Of a stretch of DNA of 64,000 nt, positions 25,519-34,356 are shown in pieces. Both the position numbers and the translations under genes were made by a program. Under the pieces are notes generated by a model. It was not told where the DNA came from, made no database searches, and saw nothing but the letters and a program-made list of their open reading frames with translations. Position 1 is the first letter of the stretch. Each line of letters begins with the position of its first letter. Source of the stretch: CAVXNB01 sp963763085 (GTDB lineage Bacteria > Actinomycetota > Acidimicrobiia > Acidimicrobiales > Bog-793); assembly GCA_963763085.1 (NCBI GenBank), contig CAVXNB010000004.1, positions 248,001-312,000 on the forward strand, given 5' to 3'.

Positions 25519-26401
25519 CGCTCACCTCCTTCGCGAGCTCGCGGTAGGCGATGGCACCGCGGGACGTAGGGGAGTGGACCGTGATCGGCTCGCCGAAGGA
25601 CGGGGCCTCGGAGATCCGGACCGTACGGGGGATCACGTTCTTGCACACCGCGTCGCCGAAGTGCGTCCGCACCTCGGCGACGACATGATCGGCCAGTCGG
25701 GTCCGGGAGTCGTACATCGTCAGGACGATCGCCGACACCTCCAAGTCAGGATTGAGGTTGCCGCGCACGAGCTCGACATTTCGCAGCAGTTGGCCGACGC
25801 CCTCCAGGGCGTAGTACTCGCACTGAATGGGCACCAACACCTCGCTCGCAGCAGCCAGCGCGTTGACCGTTATCAGCCCGAGCGATGGCGGGCAATCGAT
25901 CAGCACGTATGCAAAGTCATCCCGGATCGGAGCCAGCATCCGCTTGAGCCGAAGCTCGCGGCTGAAGGCGGGAACCAGCTCGATCTCGGCTCCTGCAAGA
26001 TCGATCGTCGCCGGCGCCAGGAACAGGTTCTTGATGTTCGTCGGCTCGACGCAGTCTTCGAGAGGCACATCGTGGAGCAGGACGTCGTACATGGAGTAGT
26101 CGAAATTCCGCGCTTCGATCCCGAGCCCGGTTGTGGCGTTGCCCTGAGGGTCCAGATCGATGATCAGCACTCTGTAACCGAGATCTGCCAGGGCAGCGCC
26201 AAGGTTCACGGTCGTCGTGGTCTTCCCGACGCCACCTTTCTGATTGGCCACCGAGATCACTCGCGGCAAGGGACGAGGAAACCTCGCCGGGGACGCCGGC
26301 GGCGCAGATTCGATCAGGTTCGCCTCCTTCGGTGCGTCCGGTACCGCTCGTGGTTCTGTGAGCTCGACTGCTTGTCTCCGGTCGTCTTGGTCGCCCATCA
26401 C
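25505..26401 (-). CDS. parA: Chromosome partitioning ATPase ParA (Soj)
   Basis: Deviant Walker ATPase, 298 residues. ISVANQKGGVGKTTTTVNLGAAL (P-loop), LIIDLDPQGNATTGLG, VLIDCPPSLGLITVNAL and LVPIQCEYYALEGVGQLL are signature blocks. A 50-residue Pro-rich N-terminal extension precedes the fold. The parS site lies about 20 bases before the start. Confidence 0.96.
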   Translation of the reverse strand: MMGDQDDRRQAVELTEPRAVPDAPKEANLIESAPPASPARFPRPLPRVISVANQKGGVGKTTTTVNLGAALADLGYRVLIIDLDPQGNATTGLGIEARNFDYSMYDVLLHDVPLEDCVEPTNIKNLFLAPATIDLAGAEIELVPAFSRELRLKRMLAPIRDDFAYVLIDCPPSLGLITVNALAAASEVLVPIQCEYYALEGVGQLLRNVELVRGNLNPDLEVSAIVLTMYDSRTRLADHVVAEVRTHFGDAVCKNVIPRTVRISEAPSFGEPITVHSPTSRGAIAYRELAKEVSGGPA

Positions 26402-26422
26402 ACCTTCGGTTCGAGGGAGTTC

Positions 26423-26438
26423 TGTTCCACGTGAAACA
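26423..26438. promoter_or_regulatory. parS site (15 of 16 bases match consensus)
   Basis: TGTTCCACGTGAAACA differs from the widely conserved TGTTTCACGTGAAACA at one base. It lies just upstream of parA in the origin region, where parS sites cluster. Only this copy is seen in the window. Confidence 0.85.
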
Positions 26439-26564
26439 TCAGCGAGCGCACGACAAGGGCCATCGGTCGGCCGTCTAGGGCGGGCTCAGGCGAGCATAAC
26501 GCAGCGGCCCATTCCGGGGCTTGAGTTCTCCCCGCTCTTTCAGCTCCCGCACACCCGTTCCCGG

Positions 26565-27353
26565 TCACGGACGGCCCAGCATCCGCTCGAGCCTCGCCGC
26601 CACCGGCCGGTAGCAGGAGACAGGAATGAGGTGAACCCCCTGGAAGGCGCCTGTCTCCTTGATCTCCCAGAGCAGGTCGCAGGCGGCCTCGACGCCGGCG
26701 CCAGGGTCGCTGTCCACGGCCTCGGCGAGATGAGACGGGATCTTGATGTCCGGGATCGTCCGCGCGAGGTTCCGTGCCATCGACGAGCTGGCCAGGACGA
26801 TGACGCCGGCGTACACGGGCACCTCCGGTCGTACCTGCTCAACCCAACGCAAGAGCGGTTCGACGGAGAATCCGACCTGCAGGAACAGGAAGTCCGCTTC
26901 CCTCTTCCAGTTCGGAAGCGCCCCAAGACCGGCGACCGCACCGAGACGAAGCCTCGTCGCTCCCGAGAGAGCCGGGCTGCGCTCGAGTGCCCGCGCCTCG
27001 CTCAGCATGGCGCGGACCGTGAGCTCGCTCGTGCGGGCACCCGAGCGGGGCTCGTCTCCGTAGACGAACAGAAATTGGTTCACCCCGTAGGCCGCAGCCG
27101 TCAGCAGGTCCCGCTGGAGCCCGAGCAGATTGCGGTCTCTGGCGTTCAGGCAGGCGATGGAGCTGCCGCCCATGGCGTCCACCTCGTGCGCGACGGCGAC
27201 GCTCGAAACCGTGGCCCGGCCGATGTGGTTGTCAGGAATGAGAAACGCGCCCGCAACCGAGCTCAGAACGCCGATCTGGTGCCGGACGTGTTTAAGATCC
27301 GGCCGGGTCGGAGGCTCGATCTCGCAGACGAGCTCGAACCCCTCCGTCTTCAT
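26565..27353 (-). CDS. Methylenetetrahydrofolate reductase-like TIM-barrel protein
   Basis: 262 residues. The MTHFR fold is indicated by FELVCEIEPPTRPDL, LIPDNHIGRATVSSVAVAHEV, RDRNLLGLQRDLLTAAAYG, FVYGDEPRSG, LFLQVGFSVEPLL and VYAGVIVLASSSMARNL. It is shorter than canonical MetF (about 290) and diverged, so a true 5,10-methylene-THF reductase activity is not certain; similar proteins are annotated as methylenetetrahydrofolate reductase-like. ATG 27353 with AAGGTGAG upstream is the clear start. It sits between parA and rsmG, an uncommon insertion. Confidence 0.75.
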   Translation of the reverse strand: MKTEGFELVCEIEPPTRPDLKHVRHQIGVLSSVAGAFLIPDNHIGRATVSSVAVAHEVDAMGGSSIACLNARDRNLLGLQRDLLTAAAYGVNQFLFVYGDEPRSGARTSELTVRAMLSEARALERSPALSGATRLRLGAVAGLGALPNWKREADFLFLQVGFSVEPLLRWVEQVRPEVPVYAGVIVLASSSMARNLARTIPDIKIPSHLAEAVDSDPGAGVEAACDLLWEIKETGAFQGVHLIPVSCYRPVAARLERMLGRP

Positions 27354-27397
27354 CGATCTCACCTTACGTGAGATCGCGCTCGGGGTGAGCGGTTCTT

Positions 27398-28087
27398 CTA
27401 GGAGAAGAGCGGCCGTTTCGCGGGGATTCCCGATCGCCGCGGGTATCGGTCCGGGCAGGGTCGCTGTTGTCTGAGGATGGCGAACCCGAACGCGCCACGC
27501 AGCTCGAGCTCGAATCTGAGACCCAGTTCCGCGCAACCCGCCTCCGGCCAGCGACCCTCGACCGGCGAGGGGACTCCTGCCGGAGCCCCGCCGCCGCCGC
27601 TCACGGGAGAAGCCGGCAAGGATGGAGGCGGCTCCGAAACGATCAACCGGCCGCCGACCTTCAGAAGCGGAGCCGCACATTCGGCAGTGACTGCGGGCTT
27701 GCCGAAGCTGCGCGCCACCACCGCCGAGAAGCGAGCTCGAAACCGCTCGTCGCGCCCGACTTCCTCGGCCCTCGCGGTGACGATCTCAACCCGCGCGGCG
27801 ATGCCCAGCTCCTCAACAGCCCAACCCAAGAAGTCGACGGAACGGCGAGCCGAGTCGAGGAGGACGAGCCGGAGGTCTGGAGCCTGTACCGCGAGCACCA
27901 GACCCGGTAGCCCGCCTCCGGCCCCGAGCTCGAGGACCGACCCTTCGAACGGTTCGAGGAAGAGCGCTTCCAGGAAACCTTCGGAGTGAGCGATCTGGCT
28001 CTGGAGCGCAAGCTTTCCGATAAGTGATCGCTGCTGAGCCTCGGCCAGCACCCGGTCGAGGCGACCGGCAACATCCGAACCCGTCAT
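27398..28087 (-). CDS. rsmG: 16S rRNA (guanine527-N7)-methyltransferase
   Basis: SAM-dependent methyltransferase acting on helix 18 of 16S rRNA. 229 residues. FLEPFEGSVLELGAGGGLPGLVLA is the SAM loop; VLLDSARRSVDFLGWAV and VVARSFGKPAVTAECAAPLL follow, the last being the RsmG signature. A Pro/Gly-rich insert (about residues 160-180) and a basic tail are unusual but in frame. ATG 28087 is preferred because longer starts would overlap the jag end. Confidence 0.92.
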   Translation of the reverse strand: MTGSDVAGRLDRVLAEAQQRSLIGKLALQSQIAHSEGFLEALFLEPFEGSVLELGAGGGLPGLVLAVQAPDLRLVLLDSARRSVDFLGWAVEELGIAARVEIVTARAEEVGRDERFRARFSAVVARSFGKPAVTAECAAPLLKVGGRLIVSEPPPSLPASPVSGGGGAPAGVPSPVEGRWPEAGCAELGLRFELELRGAFGFAILRQQRPCPDRYPRRSGIPAKRPLFS

Positions 28088-28142
28088 CGATCGGGAGTCC
28101 CGGCCGGGCCCGCCATCGGGCGCCGGTTCGTGCCGCGAGCCG

Positions 28143-29189
28143 CTAGCCCAGATCTGCCGACTCCTCGGAAAGATCGCCGTCGTCCGCCTCTGAAGCGAGC
28201 GAGGGCTCGGGGGCAGACTGGGCCGAGGCGGGGCGGATGACAACGTACCGCCGTGGCTCGACTCCCTCGGACGTCGTCTCCAAACCTTCGAGATCGTTGA
28301 CGGTATCGTGAACGATCTTGCGGTCCGACGGAGACATCGGTTCGAGCGCTTCGGGTGACCCGGTCCTGAGGACGTCGGCTGCCGCCTCCGTGACGAATTG
28401 GCGCAACGCCGCGGCCCGGCGTTCGCGATAACCGCCCACGTCCACGACGATCCTGCTCGTGTGCTCTTCGGTATGCCTCTGGACGACGGTCCTCGTCAGC
28501 TCCTGAAGCGCTTCGACCGTCGCGCCCTTCGGGCCTACGAGCAGACCTAGGTTCTCTCCCTCGACACTGATGTAAATGCCGTCGTCCTCGGTACGCCGAA
28601 CCGTCGTCGTGGCGTCGATACCGAACCTCGCGACGACATCCCTGACGAAACCACCGGCGAGCTCCTGCTGAGTCTCGATGCTCATCCGCGCCTCCTTCTG
28701 TGATTCATCCACGCGACCGCTGGTAGTCGAGGCTTCGCCGGCGGACCCGTCGGAAGCGCTCGATCGTCGTCGGCCGCCGCGGCCGCGAGAACGTGATCCA
28801 TTCTGGCCAGGTCCCTGCTCCGAGCGCTCGCGCCCCTTCTCACCGGCAGTGCGGACATCAGCAGCGGCTCCGGCTTTGGCGCGATTGCTGTCGCCACGGT
28901 CCTTTTCGGTCGTCTTGCGCGCCGCCCCGTCCGATCGGCCGGGCTGGCGCTTCCCGCGCTCACCACTCGTGGCGCCGGTGCCCGAACGCCGCGACGGCCG
29001 CTTGGCGCGAGGCTGAACCGGGCGAACCCGCGCCCTGATGCGGGCGCTGCTACGCCTGAGACCGAACATGGCCGATCTCGGCTCTTCCACGACGACGACC
29101 TCGGCGTCGGCCTCGGCGACTCCGAGCTGGTCGAGTGCGGCCTCGACGGCTTCTTCGACCGTCCTGGCGGTCATTTCCACCCACTCCAT
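28143..29189 (-). CDS. jag: RNA-binding protein Jag (KhpB/SpoIIIJ-associated)
   Basis: 348 residues. Jag_N domain starts MEWVEMTARTVEEAVEAALDQLG in short form, then a very long basic Arg/Gly/Ser-rich linker (about residues 60-190). A KH-like domain follows (ISVEGENLGLLVGPKGATVEALQELTR) and an R3H domain (RRAAALRQFVTEAA, EPMSPSDRKIVHDTV). It binds RNA and in other bacteria forms a KhpA/KhpB complex. The start ATG 29189 lies five bases after the natural yidC stop; an uncorrected frame would falsely fuse it to YidC. Confidence 0.92.
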   Translation of the reverse strand: MEWVEMTARTVEEAVEAALDQLGVAEADAEVVVVEEPRSAMFGLRRSSARIRARVRPVQPRAKRPSRRSGTGATSGERGKRQPGRSDGAARKTTEKDRGDSNRAKAGAAADVRTAGEKGRERSEQGPGQNGSRSRGRGGRRRSSASDGSAGEASTTSGRVDESQKEARMSIETQQELAGGFVRDVVARFGIDATTTVRRTEDDGIYISVEGENLGLLVGPKGATVEALQELTRTVVQRHTEEHTSRIVVDVGGYRERRAAALRQFVTEAAADVLRTGSPEALEPMSPSDRKIVHDTVNDLEGLETTSEGVEPRRYVVIRPASAQSAPEPSLASEADDGDLSEESADLG

Positions 29190-29194
29190 CCGAG

Positions 29195-30464
29195 CTATTG
29201 ACCCTTTCGCGGACGCTTGTCCCTGGAGCGGGGCTGCGGCTTGGATCCGCCTGATCCGGACTGGCCGGTCGCGCCGCGGTTGAGTCGGCTTCTTCGCACC
29301 AGAGCCGTTTCTCGAGCCGTTCTGGCCTACTTGAGGCTTCGAGCCATTCGGTGAACTGCGCTTTTGTCCATTCGTTCCAGCAGGCCTGGGCTTAGGGGCG
29401 GGCTTGGCCGTCTCTTCGATCTCAGCCGCGGCGCCGCCTCCTTCCGCGGCCTCGCGCATGCGCTCGAGGAACCCCTTCTTCGGCCCTCCGTCACGTGGGC
29501 TGCTGCCGCCCTTGCCGGGAGATTTGGCGTCGCCGTTCCCACCTCCGGGCGCCCCGGACTGTTTACGTCTGTTCAGCTCCTGGATCGCCTCGACGATCTT
29601 CGGGTCGTGCTTGTACATCCATTCCTGCTGCGCGACACGGAAGAGACTGGAGACGATGAAGTACACACCGACGCCCGCAGGAAGTGCGATGTAGAGGACG
29701 AGGAAGATGAGCGGCATGAATTTCTGCATCGACTGCATCTGGGGATTGGCGGCGTTCGCGGCCGGGTTGCGGGTCGTCACCTGCCAGATCGAGACGTACT
29801 GCAGGCCGACCGCGATGAGAACCAGCAACGCGTACGGGACGACGTCCACCCAGGACCCCTGGTGGGTGCGCACGGAATCTGCGAGGTTGATCCCGAGAGC
29901 GTGCATCTGGCCGCCGGCGAGAACGAGGTCGTGGTACATCCGGCTCGTCTTCGGAATGTTCTGCGGAGTCGAGATCAGGACCTGATGGCCGTGCACGAGT
30001 ACCGGCTTGCCGGCGGAGTTGACAACCGGGCTCATCTTCGAAAGTCCGCGAACGACGTCGTAGAGGACGATCAAGATCGGGAATTGGAGGAACATCGGCA
30101 AGCATCCGCCGGTGGGATTGACCCCGTTCTCCCGATAGAGGGCCATCACCTCCTCGTTCATCTTCTGGCGCAGCTCCTGGCGCTCGGCCGCCGGGGTGCC
30201 GGGCTTGGCCTTGTATCGGGCCTGGATCTTCTTCATCTCGGGCGAGAGAAGCTGCATCCGCATCATGGAGCGGGCGCTGGCGCGCGTCAGAGGGAAGACC
30301 ACGATCATCACCGCGATGGTGAGAAGCGCTATCGCGACCGCGTAGTTCGGGATCAGCCCGTAGAAGAAGGCCAGCACGTAGCCGACGACCACGAAGATCG
30401 GGTGCAGGACCGTCCCGATGATGGAACTGCCCGCTTTTGCCGTGTGAACGGCGGCAAAGACCAT
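29195..30464 (-). CDS. yidC: Membrane protein insertase YidC/Oxa1 (frame break near 29278)
   Basis: Inserts proteins into the cytoplasmic membrane with or without Sec. About 422 residues. Membrane segments: IFVVVGYVLAFFYGLIPN, YAVAIALLTIAVMIVVFPLT, GGCLPMFLQFPILIVLYDVV, VPYALLVLIAVGLQY, and FMPLIFLVLYIALPAGVGVYFI. The Oxa1 core (PEMKKIQARYK, NPTGGCLPMFLQ) is intact. The tail is basic and Gly/Ser-rich. One extra base at about 29278 shifts the frame; corrected, the tail ends KPQPRSRDKRPRKGQ with TAG at 29195. ATG 30464 follows the yidD stop by eight bases. Confidence 0.93.
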
Positions 30465-30472
30465 GTCGGGCC

Positions 30473-30717
30473 TCAGCTCGGAACCGGATCGAAGCCACGG
30501 CTGCCGAACGGCCGGCACCGCGCGACACGCCTGACTGCGAGCCAGGTCCCCCGACCGGAACCGTGGCGTTCAATGGCCTCGATCGCGTAGGAAGAGCAGG
30601 AGGGTACGTGTCGGCAGGGTGAAGGCCGGCCTCCGCGAGCTGCCTGGTAAGCGTGTAATAAGAGAATCAGAAATTCTCGCGGAAACGTTCGGCTGCGGCC
30701 GGTCGGCGGTCACCCAT
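30473..30717 (-). CDS. yidD: Membrane protein insertion efficiency factor YidD (short gene with start or frame problem)
   Basis: Small protein that aids YidC-dependent insertion. The conserved cysteine core reads PCRHVPSCSSYAIEAIERHG and is followed by TWLAVRRVARCRPF and the family end FDPVPS, preceded by an amphipathic LILLLHAYQAAR. It lies between rnpA and yidC as in most bacteria. No ATG/GTG/TTG precedes the core in its frame; ATG 30717, overlapping the rnpA stop, reads MGDRRPAAAERFRE and would join if one base were lost or two gained near 30675. Corrected length is about 81 residues. Confidence 0.8.
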
Positions 30718-31132
30718 TCACCGCCTGGCTGGCCCGCTGCATCGCTTCGATCACTCTGGCTCTCAGTTCCTGGAACGGAAGACCACGCACCAACTGGTCG
30801 ACGCCCACGAGGTATGTCCCCGCAGGAAAAGACGCCGTGCTTTCGGCCACGACCGCCCGCAACCGGCGACGGCACCGGTTGCGCTCAACTGCCGTCCCCA
30901 CTTTACGTGGGACTGCGAACGCCACCCGCCGTGCTTCATCGGTCTCCTGTGCCGGCAAGAACTGTACTCTCACCGGCCCCGACCAGGCCCGTCGCTTCGA
31001 GCGCCGCAGCTCGGCGAAAGTCCGGCGACCTCGCGCCCGGCCAATCCGGGAAGAGCTGCCTGGAGAAACGGGAACTGGCAATGCATTGCCTCTTGTCGCA
31101 GGGGTTCGAATCGTCGCTGCCGGATGGGTCAA
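30710..31132 (-). CDS. rnpA: Ribonuclease P protein component
   Basis: Protein subunit of RNase P, matures tRNA 5' ends. Core: RRTFAELRRSKRR, VRVQFLPAQ, RVAFAVPRKVGTAVERNRCRRRLRAVV (the RNR signature), then LVGVDQLVRGLPFQELRARV. The TTG at 31132 overlaps the rpmH stop and would give 140 residues with a long N-extension; TTG 31081 gives a more usual length of 123. Order rpmH-rnpA-yidD-yidC is canonical. Confidence 0.92.
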   Translation of the reverse strand: MTHPAATIRTPATRGNALPVPVSPGSSSRIGRARGRRTFAELRRSKRRAWSGPVRVQFLPAQETDEARRVAFAVPRKVGTAVERNRCRRRLRAVVAESTASFPAGTYLVGVDQLVRGLPFQELRARVIEAMQRASQAVNG

Positions 31133-31263
31133 GCCGACAGCCGGACCCGTCCGCGACGGCGGCGGGCCTTGATGACCGCACGACCCGCGCGTGTGGACAT
31201 GCGGTGACGAAAACCGTGTTTTCTCGCCCTTTTGCGCGTGTTCGGTTGGAAAGTCCGCTTCAT
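31129..31263 (-). CDS. rpmH: 50S ribosomal protein bL34
   Basis: 44 residues: MKRTFQPNTRKRARKHGFR then HRMSTRAGRAVIKARRRRGR, the whole family signature. ATG 31263 with GAGGCTGAG upstream. It is the first gene of the leftward operon next to the origin. The open frame continues upstream to 31398, but that part is promoter sequence. Confidence 0.98.
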   Translation of the reverse strand: MKRTFQPNTRKRARKHGFRHRMSTRAGRAVIKARRRRGRVRLSA

Positions 31264-31575
31264 CTCAGCCTCGTTTCGTCGTCCCGGTGTCGCTTGGATG
31301 AAAGAGTGCCCTGACTGCAGGTCAAAGCAAGCAAACAAGTGCCACCCGGCTCGCCAAGACAACATTTGCCCGGCACGCGAGAACACAGGTCCACCCAAAC
31401 TACTAGGACCGGTGCATCCAATTTAGCGCACGATCCGCCTCTCCGACCATCCGGCGGTCCCCGGGCAGGCGGCGCAGCGGCGCTGTACGATTCCGGCACC
31501 CTGCGTGGCTCGCTCCGCCGTCCACACCTGTGGATGCTGGTGTGGAGAACTTCTCGACCGGAGGGGCTCGAGCTG
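31264..31575. promoter_or_regulatory. rpmH-dnaA divergent promoter region with DnaA-box-like pair
   Basis: 312 bases without a gene. Just upstream of dnaA, TCCACA (31521-31526) and TGTGGA (31529-31534) form an inverted pair of DnaA-box cores, followed by GGTGTGGAG. This is a plausible DnaA autoregulatory site. AT-richer stretches with AAACAAG and CCAATTTAGC lie near the middle and may hold the two promoters; I cannot fix their -10/-35 elements. Confidence 0.5.
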
Positions 31576-33003
31576 GTGACAGAAGCACAACAACTGTGGA
31601 ATGACTGTTCGGACTCCCTGCGTTCGCAGGTGTCCGAGGCGACTTGGCGGGCCTGGTTCTCCTCGATCCGCCCGATCACCGTCGCAAACGGCACGCTCGT
31701 GCTCGCCGTGCCGAGCGCGGTGGTGCGCGACCGCCTCGAGGGCCGTTTCCACGGCCTGATCAACGAGGCCCTTCTCGACAGTTCGGGAAAGGAGGTCCAG
31801 TTCCGCTTCGACGTGCAGATCGACGAACCGGGCCTGGACGACCCCGAGCCGCGAAGGGAGTTCGAGCCGGTCGACCGCCGCGTCGCGCTGGATCACATTT
31901 CAGCGGGTTTCGTGCATGGCAACGGGAGCGTGATCGGAGTTCCGGCACGCCCGAAGGACGGGCGAAGCGCCGACGACGTGCCCCTGAACCCCAAATACAC
32001 CTTCGACGCCTTCGTGATCGGCCCGTCCAACCGCTTCGCCCACGCAGCCGCGTTGTCGGTCGCCGAGGCCCCCGCCCGCTCGTACAACCCCCTCTTCGTG
32101 TACGGCGCCGCTGGCCTCGGCAAGACGCACCTCCTCCAGGCGGTGGGGAACTACGTCCGTGAGAATTTCACGCGGATGCGGGTCGGCTACGTCTCCACCG
32201 AGACGTTCATGAACGAATTCGTCGAGACCCTCCGCGCCAAGGACGACATGGGCGCCTTCCGTCGCCGCTACCGCGAGTGCGACGTGCTTCTCATCGACGA
32301 CGTCCAGTTCATGGACAAGAAAGAGGCATTACAGGAAGAGCTCTTCCACACGTTCAACTCGCTGTTCCAAGCCTCGAAGCAGATCGTCCTCACGTCCGAT
32401 CGCGCACCACGCGACATCTCGACCCTGGAAGACCGCCTCCGGAGCAGGCTGCTGTCGGGCTTGACCACCGACATCCAGCCGCCCGAAATCGAGACCCGTA
32501 TCGCGATCCTCCGGACCAAGGCCGACCACGAGCACGCCGTCGTCGGTGACGACGTCCTCGACTTCATCGCCACGATGGTCAAGGACAACATCAGGGAGCT
32601 CGAAGGAGCGCTCATCCGCGTGACCGCCTACGCCAGCTTGAACCGACAGCCTCTGACGAGAGAGCTCGCCGAGTCGGTCCTGGCGGACTTCATCGCCGCC
32701 AAGCAACCCCGCCAGATCACGGCCCGCCAGATCATCGAGACGAGCGCCGACCATTTCGGCTTCACGGTCGAGGAGCTCATCGGGCCGAGCCGTCGTCGCC
32801 CCCTGGTCATCGCACGGCAGATCGCGATGTACCTGTTCCGGGAGCTGACGGAATTCAGCTACCCGGCCATCGGCCGCGAGTTCAGTGACCGGGACCACAC
32901 CACGGTCATCCACGCCGTCGAGAAGATCTCCGGGCTCATGAAGGAGCGACGCCAGGTCTACGACCAGGTCACTGAGCTCAGCGTTCAGATCAAGAACGGT
33001 TGA
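31576..33003 (+). CDS. dnaA: Chromosomal replication initiator DnaA
   Basis: ATP-dependent origin-melting protein, 475 residues. Domain I: QQLWNDCSDSLRSQVSEATW. AAA+ domain: NPLFVYGAAGLGKTHLLQAVGN (Walker A), DVLLIDDVQFMDKKEALQEE (Walker B), LTSDRAPRDISTLEDRL, NIRELEGALIRV (sensor 2). Domain IV: RRRPLVIARQIAMYLFREL and IGREFSDRDHTTVIHA, the DnaA-box-binding helix-turn-helix. GTG 31576 is chosen for the preceding GGAGGGG and the normal N-terminus. Confidence 0.98.
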   Translation: MTEAQQLWNDCSDSLRSQVSEATWRAWFSSIRPITVANGTLVLAVPSAVVRDRLEGRFHGLINEALLDSSGKEVQFRFDVQIDEPGLDDPEPRREFEPVDRRVALDHISAGFVHGNGSVIGVPARPKDGRSADDVPLNPKYTFDAFVIGPSNRFAHAAALSVAEAPARSYNPLFVYGAAGLGKTHLLQAVGNYVRENFTRMRVGYVSTETFMNEFVETLRAKDDMGAFRRRYRECDVLLIDDVQFMDKKEALQEELFHTFNSLFQASKQIVLTSDRAPRDISTLEDRLRSRLLSGLTTDIQPPEIETRIAILRTKADHEHAVVGDDVLDFIATMVKDNIRELEGALIRVTAYASLNRQPLTRELAESVLADFIAAKQPRQITARQIIETSADHFGFTVEELIGPSRRRPLVIARQIAMYLFRELTEFSYPAIGREFSDRDHTTVIHAVEKISGLMKERRQVYDQVTELSVQIKNG

Positions 33004-33214
33004 CGAGCTGTGGGTAAGCCATCTTTGATGGGGGAGGATCGGTCCGACGATCCCCAGCCCGGATCGTCCGCCGGCCGTCGCCTGTGCATTCGGGGGATGA
33101 CGCCTTCGGAAGTACGACCTTCGTGACCAGCGGCAAGCCCGTGTTGTCCACAATCCCCAGGCCCTATTACTCCTGTTGTCTTTCTTGTCTAATTGGAAAG
33201 GGGTAGAGCATTCC
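33004..33214. other. Candidate oriC (dnaA-dnaN intergenic)
   Basis: This 211-base gap holds one exact actinobacterial DnaA box, TTGTCCACA (33144-33152), and a near-match TGTGGGTAA (33009-33017, reverse strand, one mismatch). An AT-richer stretch (TATTACTCCTGTTGTC and TTTCTTGTCTAATTGG, about 33165-33200) could be the unwinding element. Few boxes are seen for an actinobacterial origin, so sites in the rpmH-dnaA gap may also take part. Confidence 0.6.
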
Positions 33215-34339
33215 GTGAAGTTCCGTGCCGATCGTGACACGCTTCTCGACACCCTCGTCACCGCGGCAAGGGCGACGAGCGCCCGCACCGCGATCAATTT
33301 CGGCGTAGTCGGATTACGACTTCACCTGCGTGGAGACCAGCTGGAGGTGTCCGGGTCGGATCCCGATCTCGTGATCGAGGCCCGTTGTCAGGTGGCCGGC
33401 GACACCGACGGCTCGGTGCTCGTCCCCTCCCGGCTGGTCGTCGACATTGTCCGTTCGTTCGAACCGGGAGCGGTGGCCGTGGCGGCGACCGACGAGGATG
33501 TGCGCTTCTCGTCCGGTCGGGCCGAGTTCGTGGTCCGGGTCGCCATCGGTGCCGAGATCACCCGTCTCGGCGTGCCGGAGCAGGAGGGAATCGAGATCCC
33601 GGGTGGCGTCTTCGCCGACGGCCTCCGCCAGGTCGTCCGGGCGGCGCTCGTCGACGATTCACGTGCGCCGCAGCTCACGGGCGTGCTCATGGTGGCCACC
33701 GAGACCGGGCTCAGACTGATCGCCACGGACTCTTACCGTCTCGCGTTTCGGGATTTTGCGGGCATGAAGGCCGTCGAGGCCGGCGGTCAGGTCCTGGTCC
33801 CCGCGAAGGCGCTGGCGGAGGTGCAGCGACTCGCCTCGGGCGGGAAGGGGGATGGGGAGCGCACGATCACGTTTCGCTACAGCGACCTCGACGCCGTCTT
33901 CGATGTCGCCGACGTCCGGATCACCACGCGGCTGCTGCGCGGCCAGTTCCCCGAGGTCGAGCGGCTCATTCCGGCGTCGTACGCCTACCACCTGATGGTT
34001 CCGCGCAACGATCTGGAGGCCGCGCTCCGCCGGGTGCGCCTCGTCGTCCGGGACACGAAGGACGCGACAACACCGGTACGCCTTGCGCTGCACGACGGCG
34101 GCGTCGAGCTCACGGTGCTGACGCCCGAGAGCGGCCGTGCCGAGGAGAGCATCGAAGGAGATTTCCAGGGCGAGGATCTGACGGTGGCGTTCAATCCGAA
34201 TTACCTGCTGGACGGCGTGGAGGCCGTCCGTTCCGACACCCTGGTGCTCGAGGTGAACGACCCGGGCAAGCCGGCTCTGGTCCGCGGCCAGGGCGAAGAC
34301 GAGTACCGGTACCTCCTCATGCCGGTGAAGGTGTCCTGA
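33215..34339 (+). CDS. dnaN: DNA polymerase III beta sliding clamp
   Basis: Ring-shaped processivity clamp, 374 residues, normal length. FRADRDTLLDTLVTAARATSAR begins domain 1; GSDPDLVIEARCQV, VLVPSRLVVDIVRSF, GVLMVATETGLRLIATDSYRLAF in pieces, ITTRLLRGQFPEVERLIP and the end YLLMPVKVS are typical. GTG 33215 is chosen with AAAGGGG upstream. It is 211 bases after dnaA. Confidence 0.97.
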   Translation: MKFRADRDTLLDTLVTAARATSARTAINFGVVGLRLHLRGDQLEVSGSDPDLVIEARCQVAGDTDGSVLVPSRLVVDIVRSFEPGAVAVAATDEDVRFSSGRAEFVVRVAIGAEITRLGVPEQEGIEIPGGVFADGLRQVVRAALVDDSRAPQLTGVLMVATETGLRLIATDSYRLAFRDFAGMKAVEAGGQVLVPAKALAEVQRLASGGKGDGERTITFRYSDLDAVFDVADVRITTRLLRGQFPEVERLIPASYAYHLMVPRNDLEAALRRVRLVVRDTKDATTPVRLALHDGGVELTVLTPESGRAEESIEGDFQGEDLTVAFNPNYLLDGVEAVRSDTLVLEVNDPGKPALVRGQGEDEYRYLLMPVKVS

Positions 34340-34356
34340 GCAGGCTGAACTCCCCG

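Noticed and set aside
28143..30464. Apparent YidC-Jag fusion protein of about 790 residues
   Set aside because: A different frame gives the normal basic YidC tail ending KPQPRSRDKRPRKGQ with TAG at 29195, five bases before the jag start. One extra base at about 29278 creates the false fusion.
30570..30875. 101-codon minus-strand frame overlapping rnpA and the yidD strip
   Set aside because: It is in the wrong frame relative to both rnpA and the YidD core and has no family similarity I can see.
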